DNA of 64,000 nt, taken from the NCBI GenBank assembly GCA_905221605.1, contig CAJNDS010002297.1:337001-401000 (forward strand). The letters run 5' to 3'. Shown in pieces: positions 56,554-64,000 of this stretch; positions within the stretch are counted from its first letter, which is position 1; the number at the start of each line of letters is the position of its first letter. This DNA is from Symbiodinium natans. Its lineage: Eukaryota; Sar; Dinophyceae; Suessiales; Symbiodiniaceae. Below the pieces are notes generated by a model, which did not search any database, was not told the DNA's origin, and saw only the letters and a list, made by a program, of their open reading frames with translations. The translations under genes were made by a program, and so were the position numbers.

Positions 56554-59500
56554 TAGTACTATTCTTATTGTTAGTACTATTATTACTATTATCATTATTA
56601 TTGTTGTTATTGTTATTGTTATTGTTTGTTAAGAATTGGAAGCCCTGTGCCCTCAGGTGGCTGACACGATGCTCGGTCAGGATGCCTTGTACGCCCTGGC
56701 CGGCTGCGAGCGGCCGACCGTGGAGGGCGACCGCGGCTGCAACGGGCAGGAGCTGGAGGTTTAGGGTTAGGGTTAGGGGTTTAGGGTTTAGGGTTTAGGG
56801 TTGAGGGTCTTAGCCCTTGAGTGCTTCGGGATCGGACCTCAGGGAAAGACCACTTCAGAAGCATTCCAAGAGCAAGGGAGCATGAAAGTACTTCCCCCAA
56901 CGAAGCACTCCAACACCACTTCGAGAGCATGTGCCGACGCAAGAGCGGCCGTTTTTCCCGACATGCAAAACCCCGTGGCATGCACCAAGCTAACCCATCC
57001 AGAACCCGACATTGCTTTTCTGCCACGTTTTCGTGAAGCCTCAGGCAGCCTAGGCGTGAGCACAATTTCGCACACGGAGTGTGCGCGGGACCTCTGGGGT
57101 ACATGCCCTAAGGCGTCCCGTGTATGCACAAGGCGTCCCACCAGGGCATCTCCTTGGTGATCGCAGCTTTTCTACGCGTATCTGTGAGTTTCATCTCAAC
57201 TGCAATCGAGGCGTCCAGAATACATGCTTTAAGGAACGTTTCTTGCAGGAACATCTGCTGACAGGTGCACTGAGCCCTGTTCGCGAACCTGGCCTCAATT
57301 TCACCAGAGGCCCTTGCCCAATCAAAACATGTTAGGCTGCTCGGATGCGTGCAGCATTTGCCTCGGCTGTGCTGACACAGCTGACATTGATTGGTGTGAG
57401 TGGGTTTACATCACACGGCGATGTGGTGGCGATGTGGCATCAGCCACGAGGCCAACAATGAACGTACTCGACGTCACAGTGCTGTGCGGGACTTGCCTTC
57501 CCGCCCCGGGGCCCTGCGTTGGATTTCGCCGTGATGGCGCGGCAGCAGGAGGCAGGGGAACGCTGCCCAGGGAGTCTTGTTCGCGCCCATGGTCGTGGAG
57601 GCCACTGGGACTCTGGAAACTGCTGGGCGGCCCTTTGGGTGAGTCAAGCGTCTTCTCGGCCAGTCTGGGTGCTGAGCATGCCCCTCTCCGACTTTTGTTG
57701 CGTGGATGAAGTTTTGTGCAAATTTCCCCTGCTTCCTGCCAAAGTGCAGCGAGCCCGATTGTCAGCGAACGCCGCCTAGAGAGCGTTCGGGGCCACACCG
57801 ATGCGCAGCGTCAAAGCGATCAAGTTCTGGTTTTTCCAGCGTAAGAGTCCCAAAGCGCAAGCGCTGTTTTGTAAATTGTGTTTTGTGAGCCTTAAGCGCA
57901 AAGCATCACAAAAACACCCTTAAACCCGTTTTGCGAGCTACAAATTGGTCAGAGAAGGAGACCCGGATGCACGTGTCGATCGGAATCTACCTTGACCAAG
58001 AGGTGCGGTCCCCGAACTCTTGAGCCATATGAGGCCTGTAGAGGGTTCAGGGGCTGCAGGCTGTGGATGTTCGCCCCAGGTTCTGCCGCACTACGACAAA
58101 GTGCAGCGCTTCAAGATGGGGGGCGTGCTGGATGACTTGCAGAGCCTCGGCTTCATGTCCCAGTCTGGCATCTACGTGGGTGGCCCCACGATGGCCCTCG
58201 CGGAGACATCCGAGCGGCTGTTCCTGGACGACTACCGGAACTATGATTCGATGTACCTAAACCCCAAGCATTGGTTCTCAAGCATGGAAAACATCAGCAG
58301 GTCAATGCTTATGCCATGCCACATGTGGAGCGGAGTCTTCGTTGGCAACGTTTCTCAGTATCTGTACTTCACGAAGGATCGTGATGGTGTGAACATGTCG
58401 GGAGGTGAGCCCTCTCCTCGCTGCTCGGATGGCTACTGGTGGCTGGCGCCAGCTTGCCGGGGCAACTCCTCGAGTTGCATTCCCTGCCTCACAGGGGCCG
58501 CAGGCACGTACGTTTACGGCGCAGAGGAGATCATGTCCAAGGCCGTGGCCTGGTCGATGCCCATGGCCTTGGCCGCTGCGGATGCCGGGACAAGCTTCGG
58601 GCAGATCGTCACCCAGCAATCGGTTCTTTTCTATTTCTGGGAGACGCTTGGTATGTCAATGTATGTCAAGTGCTGTCAAAAACTTCAAGTCCACTCCAGA
58701 CCTTCTTTTTTTGGGTGTTCCCAACCTATATCATGACCCATCCATACGCCACGTTTTGCCTCCTTTCACGCGAAACCTAGGCCAGACCTGACGCTGGGAA
58801 ACCTCGGCCATCGCCTGATCTCCTTCCCAGAGTTCAACGAGCAACGCTGGGCGTTGGGAGCCAAGGCCCATGCCGGGCTGCGCTCAACTTGTTTGGGTTG
58901 AGGCTTCAGGAACCCTTCTGGTCCTTACGTAGAGTTTGCGATTGCAACAGGTTCCTGGTGAGCCCGCTATTGGAGTCTCTACCCGAAGCTTTCACTTCCG
59001 CATCGAACCCTGGCTGGCCATCTAATGCAGGGCCGGGGGGGAGGGGGGGGGGGACCTGCTTTCAGCACAAACCTGACGTTTAGAAATTGCTGACAGGGAC
59101 TTTTTGTGTGAGTGGAGCGCCTTCGGAATCCTTTGCCAGTCCGTCCACAAGAGGCTCCCTTGAACGGTTTTCTGTCAGAAGAACCTTTGTAGAGGGGCCC
59201 ACGGCCCACTCCACAGTGAAAGGGCGTCGAACTCTCAAGGTGCTGACTCTACAAGTGACAATGGCCAAAGCCTCCGCCACACGCGTCGAGCTTGGGAATC
59301 CGTAAAACTCAAGCGGCCGAACTTCTGGATCAGACTTTGGAGCTTTGGCCTTACAAACCCCTGAAGCCCCCTGAGACTCCGTAAGCCCTGAACCTTAAAC
59401 CCGAAACCTGAAAATACCTGAAACCCTAAAAACCCCCCCAAGCCCTGCAGGCCACCATGGCACAGCCCCTGGACCACCGGATTCTTGCCAACCAGAACCT

Positions 59501-60937
59501 GAACGTGCTGGCGCCGGATGTCCGGGGCCTGCTCCTCAACATGGAGCCGCCGCATATCTTTGGGGGGTTTCGGGTTTAGGGGGTTTCGGGGGTTTAGGGG
59601 GTTTAGGGGGTTTAGGTGGTTTAGGGTTTAGGGTTTAGGGTTAGTAGGGTTTTGCGGTTTAGGGCTTAGGGTTCATTGAGGGGTTTAGGGTGTGCCCCCG
59701 GGGCTGGAGTGGTCAGAGTCCTCTGCCTGCTCCCGTTAAACTGAGGAGGTGGACCTGCCTGCGGCCCTTGAGATGATGGTCGCCAGCGTGCGGGCCATGG
59801 CGGTGATCCTCGCCAGTCTCGGGCTGAGCGAGATGGACGCGCTGACGTCCCAGGAGCCGAAAGCAGAGGGGCTTTGGGGGAACTTCAAAAGGCTGCAGGA
59901 CTTTTCGTTCCTTTCTTTGAGGAACCACGTGCCTTCTCCCCAAACCTTGGGCTTCTGGTGCTCGAGGAGTGGTGGGGTGCTTGCTGGCAGGGGGCATGTG
60001 ACTGGCTGCAGCAGAACAGGGACACGTGGCAGGCCAAGTTGCGGTTTTGGGTCGCCGGGGTTTCGTGTCCATAGACGAAGGATCTGTGTGAATCCGGTGA
60101 GGGACGTCGGCCGCTGCCGCAAGGAAACTGTCCTGCGCAAGAGCAGTTAGTTTGTGGCAAGTGCAGTTCTTTCCTTGTCACCTTTCTTGGGCAGGCTTGG
60201 ATGCCACTGAAGTCGAACTGCTACGCAGGCCAGGGCATGCAAGAGGCAACTTCGCCTATGTATGGAGGTTTCTGGATGTTTCGGGCTTAGAGGATTTGAG
60301 TGCTTCTGATTCCTGAATGAATCTGAGCTCAACTCAGGGTGGGCAGTGGCTGACGAACCGGTCGCAGAACGCGACCTGCAGCGCTTGCACTCCCGGGCGC
60401 TACTCGGCACTGCTGGAGGACGCCTACGGCGCCACGGCCGTGTGCCGTGCCTCAGCAAAACGCAGCGGGGGGAAAGGAGCGGAGCCGCAGGAATGATGTC
60501 ACCAGGCTTGAGCTCATGTGCCGCATCTCAGGCCCATGCCACCCGGGCACCAGCTGCATGGCAGGTTCAGACAAGGGCCGTCAAGGGGGGGTGGTATCAA
60601 GGGCGGCTGTCCATGCGAGTCGGAAGATCCGGAAGTGCCGAAGCCGAGGCCAGGTGAAGCCCATGTCCGTGAGCTGCGACTACTGCCCGGCTGGCACCAA
60701 AGCGGACCATTGGGCCGCGACGCGCTGCGAGAAGTGCCCGCAAGGCAGGGACTAGGAAAGGTGATGGGCGGAAACACATCAGAGCAACGTGCGATAGTGT
60801 GCAAGTGCCGCAGGCCAGTACCAGGACGAGACCGCAGCCACAGAGTGCCGCAGCTGCGCGGATGACAAGACCACGACGGTCCTGGCCGCTGCAAGCGAGA
60901 TGGACTGCATCTGCAGAGCCGGCAGGCGGGCGCTTCC

Positions 60938-60976
<39 letters not shown>

Positions 60977-62986
60977 CTCTTATGCTCTCCTTCTCGTATC
61001 CCCAATCTCTCTCTCTCCAGGTACCTGTGGAACCTGACGGAGTGCCGTCCGTGCCCGGAGGGCATGGACTGCCCGGGCGGCTCGGGCGTGCCGCAGCAGC
61101 TGCGGGGCTTCTGGGCGGAGAACCTTGGGACAGAGGCCCGGAGCCGGTACTCGGTCTACTCCTGCCGTGACCCGGCCCGGTGCCCACAAGGCCCCCCGGG
61201 CCGGTGCAGCTTCGGGCGCACGGGGCGCGCCTGCGCCGACTGCTTCTTGGGCTACGCCTCCGATGTGGACGGCTCTTGCAGGCCCTGCGATGCCCTGTCT
61301 TTGTGGCCCTTCCTTCTGCTGCCCATCGTGATCCTGGGGCTCCTGCCGCTGCTCGTGGCCGCCAGCATCCTGGTGAGCCGCGCGCGGCGCGTGGCCACCA
61401 GCATCTTCATCGTCTGCGTGATCTTCGGGCAGCTGGTCGTCTGTCTGCAGAGCCTGGAGGCCCCCCCCGGCGTGTCATTCACGCACACAGCATTGATGGA
61501 GCAAGAGGGGGGGTCTCCTCTTGCGCAAGCTTTACTGGCAGAGTCGCAGCATTCCTGTAAAGCATTCGTTTGATGTTTGCAGCGATTTCCCCCTGCAGCG
61601 TTCGCAACGTGTATGATGCTGATTCAATGTTTGCAGCAGTTTTGAGCATGATCGTGTGTGTATTTCCACTCCTTAGTCTATCCTTGTTGAGTTGAGCATC
61701 GGCGTGGACAAGGGATCCTCCTCATCTTCACATGATAGGTGTAAAAAATATATATATATATATCTTCACATGATAGGTGTAATATATATATATATACATA
61801 TGTATATCTGTGTGTGTGAGAGGCCATCTACCAGTTCGAGATCGCCTGGATCGACCCGGCCAAGGCCGTGCTCTCCTCGCTGGCGCTCTTCAGCCTGGAC
61901 ATCGAGTTCTCCTGCATCCTGGATCCCCAGAGCCACGTGGTGGAGTACGGCTCACAGCTCCTGGCCTACCCCGCCGTGTTGCTGGCCACCTTCGGCTTCT
62001 GGCTCTTGGCCCGCTGGGCCAAGCGCCCCATCACTTTCAACTCGTTCGTGAACCTCCATGGGGTCTTGCTGGTGGCGTTGCTCACGGCCATGTCCCTGAC
62101 GGTGATGCGGCCCTTCCAGTGCCGGCAGAACCCCAACGGTCTCACCACCATGGCAACCCGCACGGACGTCCTCTGCTGGGGCCCCGAGCACGGGCCGCTG
62201 GTGGTGCTGGCGGCCTTGGGCATCCTGGCCTACCCCGTCACCATCCTCTCCAGCATCGCGTTCCTCACCTGGAAGTACCCTACCTGGCTCAGGTCCGGCA
62301 AAGGCCTGGAGGTGCTGGAGAAATACAACTTCCTCTTCGGCCGCTTCCGCCCGGAGCGCTACTACTGCGGCCTCCTCCTCTCCGGGCACAACTTGGTGGT
62401 GGCCCTGATCCCGGCGGCGCTGGTGTCCGTGCCCGCCTTGCAGGTGGGCATCATGGGCATCGTGGTCTGCATCAAGCTCGCGGCGCAGAGCCTCCTCTGG
62501 CCTTGGCGCGTCGAAGTGGCCAACTACAATGACCTGGTCCTCTCCACGGCGCTGCTGATCTTGCTGTTGCTCGCCTCGCCAATGCTGCGCCTGGAACAGA
62601 ATCAGGACGGCAGCTTCCTGGTGGCGGCGCTGCTCACCGGCGTGCTCTGCCTGCTGCCCCTGGTGGCGCTGGCGGCCGCGTGCCTGGCCGCCTCGCTGCG
62701 GCTAAGGCCCCAGAGCAAGTACGACGCCTTCCTCTGCCACCACAAGGCGGGCGCCGGCGCCCTCTGCCGCTTCATCAAGCTCATCGTGCACAAGTACGGG
62801 CGCATGAACATCTTCCTGGACTCCGACGAGCTCGACGACCTCGCCCGCATCTTCGAGATCGTCAGCTCGGACACCCGCTGCCTGGTGGCGGTGCTCACGC
62901 CCGAGCTGCTGCAGCGCGCCCCGGCCCAGCAAGAAAGAATTGAGTTGCCATGATTTGCGTGACCACTCCTCCCTCTCCTGATCCTT

Positions 62987-63021
<35 letters not shown>

Positions 63022-64000
63022 GCAAAAAAACAAAAGACAAACAGCAAGAAGCAGCAAAAGAGCCTCGGGACGCGACAGGCATGTGGTGCGCGGGGGAGCT
63101 GACGAGCGCCCGCAAGCACGGAATCCCCATCATCCCGCTCTACTGCGACGGCTACGCCTTCCCCGATGCGGAAAGCATCAACAACATCCAGTCCGTCTGG
63201 ACCGAGGAGCAGCAGTACACCCTCACCAGCCACGGCATCTCCATGGAGGACATCAAGGCAGAGCGGGGGGGGGTCCCTTTGCCTCTGCCTCTCTCTCTTT
63301 CTCTCTCTTTCTCTCTTGCTTTCTCTCTCCTTCTCTCCTGGGCCTTGCTCTTCTTGCGATTGCTCTTTCGATGCGCTGCGAGGCCACCTACCGGCACCTG
63401 AGCGCGCGGAAGGGCTACGCCTTGAGCCGGCACGCCAGCCTGGAGGAGCAGGAGCGGCTGGTCCTGGATGTGGCCATGGCTGCCCGAGGGCCTCGAGGTG
63501 GCCTCCCGCGAGATAGTCTGAGATCACACAAAAACACGAAAACCTTATACGCTCAAGTGGTTCTTGGTGCCGCAGGCGCCTGGCGCGCGGAGGTGGCGCC
63601 CCAGGGCGCCGTGGGCGCTGCGCGCATCCTGCTCTGCTCCACGGAGCTGGAGCCCGAGGCCATCTCCACCGTGCACCCCGGCGGCAGCATGCCCCTAGCA
63701 TGCCCCTCCCCTCTCTCTCCGCTTTTTTTTTTTTTTTTCATCAGGTGTCTAGTAGTCAAAGAAAGTGCCTTGCTGACCGCGTCGCTGCGCCCCTAGCGTA
63801 GACGTTGCCCGTGTTGGCGGACGCAGGCTGATCCTGCAGCAGATGGTGCAGCAGCAGCTGCGCATCGCCACCTTCCGGGCGCGGGGCCTCAAGGACATCG
63901 CGGCCGCGGCCAGCGCCTCCTTCGCGCTGGTGCTGCTGAGCAAGGGCGTGCTGGAGGACCCCGACTTCGCGCTGCGCGTCGGGCAGATGCGCGCCCCGGC
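55691..64000 (+). CDS. Transmembrane TIR receptor, copy 3 (runs off the window)
   Basis: Proposed exons: 55691-~55780 (signal peptide), 56004-56098, 56328-56406, 56657-56749, 57958-58002, 58080-58642, 58781-58865, 59451-59543, 59746-59853, ~59969-60046, 60195-~60241, 60338-60443, 60532-~60565, 60654-60744, 60814-60925, 61021-61459, 61823-62915, 63079-63257, 63383-63485, 63576-63672, and 63827 onward. The signal peptide reads LRGAVLSLTLLLCAPSVP. Modules are as in copy 2, including WCAGEL. From about 60330 the sequence, introns included, is nearly identical to copy 2 from 49590; further upstream the two differ clearly. Donors are a mix of GT, GC (for example 58866, 61460) and GA (56099, 56750, 58643). 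The last exon in the window stops inside the second TIR-like module. Confidence 0.65.
56004..58865 (+). CDS. Copy 3 ectodomain exons (solute-binding-protein-like)
   Basis: Six exons encode SCLPDAIPVHLRKNVTANG, KWQLATPTAAFQILAEELLG, YNVHVEVADTMLGQDALYAL, MHVSIGIYLDQEVLPHYDKV, the 188-codon exon 58080-58642 ([44 protein letters not shown]), and 58781-58865 ([19 protein letters not shown]). Joining the GA donor at 58643 restores FWEPDL, the motif present in copies 1 and 2. The intron 56407-56656 is bounded by the 8-base repeat GTGGCTGA at both ends. Fold assignment (OpuAC-like) is from family resemblance; the ligand is unknown. Confidence 0.7.
56515..56632. repeat. (ATT)n microsatellite in a copy 3 intron
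   Basis: About 35 TTA/ATT triplets with scattered substitutions, inside the intron 56407-56656. It makes up nearly half of that intron. Confidence 0.9.
56758..56812. repeat. Telomere-like TTAGGG/TTTAGGG patch at an intron start
   Basis: Seven degenerate copies begin 8 bases after the GA donor of the exon 56657-56749. The block lies within the 1.2-kb intron up to 57957. A similar patch occurs in the intron at 59568-59660. Confidence 0.8.
59451..60443 (+). CDS. Copy 3 juxta-ectodomain exons
   Basis: Exon 59451-59543 encodes [20 protein letters not shown] and APDVRGLLLNM. Exon 59746-59853 encodes EVDLPAALEMMVASVRAMAV. Exon ~59969-60046 encodes EWWGACWQGACDWLQQN. Exon 60195-60241 encodes [14 protein letters not shown], and 60338-60443 encodes [20 protein letters not shown]. 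Copy 2 has the same series at 48820-49702 with about three quarters identity. I recognise no named fold for the first part; the last exons start the Cys-rich repeats. Confidence 0.6.
61823..62915 (+). CDS. Copy 3 membrane-bundle and TIR exon
   Basis: Identical in length and nearly in sequence to the copy 2 exon at 51139-52231; visible changes include Ala for Ser in IKLAAQSLL and one silent change in GAGAL. It carries the later transmembrane helices and the first half of the TIR domain, ending LTPELLQ with a GC donor. Confidence 0.85.
63079..64000 (+). CDS. Copy 3 TIR catalytic exon, linker and start of the second TIR-like module
   Basis: Exons 63079-63257 ([20 protein letters not shown]; Glu replaces Asp in FPDAESINN), 63383-63485, 63576-63672 and 63827 onward ([39 protein letters not shown]). 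The frame is open to the window edge. The remaining exons known from copy 2 (FVPVNDG onward) should lie just beyond 64000. Confidence 0.75.

Noticed and set aside
1-64000. tRNA, rRNA or spliceosomal RNA genes
   Set aside because: I found no cloverleaf with conserved A and B boxes and no rRNA-like segment on either strand by eye; a tRNAscan or Infernal run would be decisive.

Overview
The window reads as nuclear DNA of a dinoflagellate, most likely of the Symbiodiniaceae/Suessiales type (inference). The grounds are: every supported gene lies on the + strand; genes sit in tandem copies; coding exons are cut by short introns whose donors are GC or GA as often as GT, always with AG acceptors; TTTAGGG-type telomere-like repeats are scattered through introns and spacers; and there are no bacterial operon features. 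Splice sites given here were read by eye from frame continuity and comparison between copies, and no transcript evidence was available.

Region 1 (1-5490) holds no gene I can support. It contains a long G/A polypurine tract, a 9-bp GC-rich minisatellite, TA-rich micro- and minisatellites, and a CCCTAAA block.

Region 2 (5490-26220) is a head-to-tail array of six units of about 3.6 kb. Five units (ATGs at 8271, 12296, 15852, 19428, 23008) each carry an intact six-exon gene for a secreted protein of 739-741 residues. The layout is signal peptide, Lys-rich linker, GRDP-like (WHxHI) module, NTF2/SnoaL-like module, second NTF2/SnoaL-like module, second GRDP-like module, and a Cys-rich tail ending in alternating Cys/small-residue pairs. 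The first unit (5797-7169) is an internally deleted chimera. Decamer satellites separate some units.

Region 3 (26220-33118) is a gene-poor spacer with telomere-like DNA, a GGGAATCT minisatellite and a roughly 31-bp periodic GAGGTTTTCC repeat.

Region 4 (33118-64000) holds three tandem copies of one large multi-exon gene: 33118-44818, 46922-54251, and 55691 to beyond the window end. The encoded protein, about 1,300 residues in copy 2, looks like a membrane receptor. It has a signal peptide, an ectodomain resembling glycine-betaine-type periplasmic binding proteins, ephrin-receptor-like Cys-rich repeats, a bundle of about eight transmembrane helices, a cytosolic TIR domain with the WCxxEL glutamate, and a second, degenerate TIR-like module. 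This combination of a solute-binding ectodomain, polytopic membrane domain and TIR effector is the most interesting system in the window. The three copies show gene conversion over the TIR exons, different intron contents in the ectodomain, and a conserved intron-retention stop just before the catalytic TIR segment.
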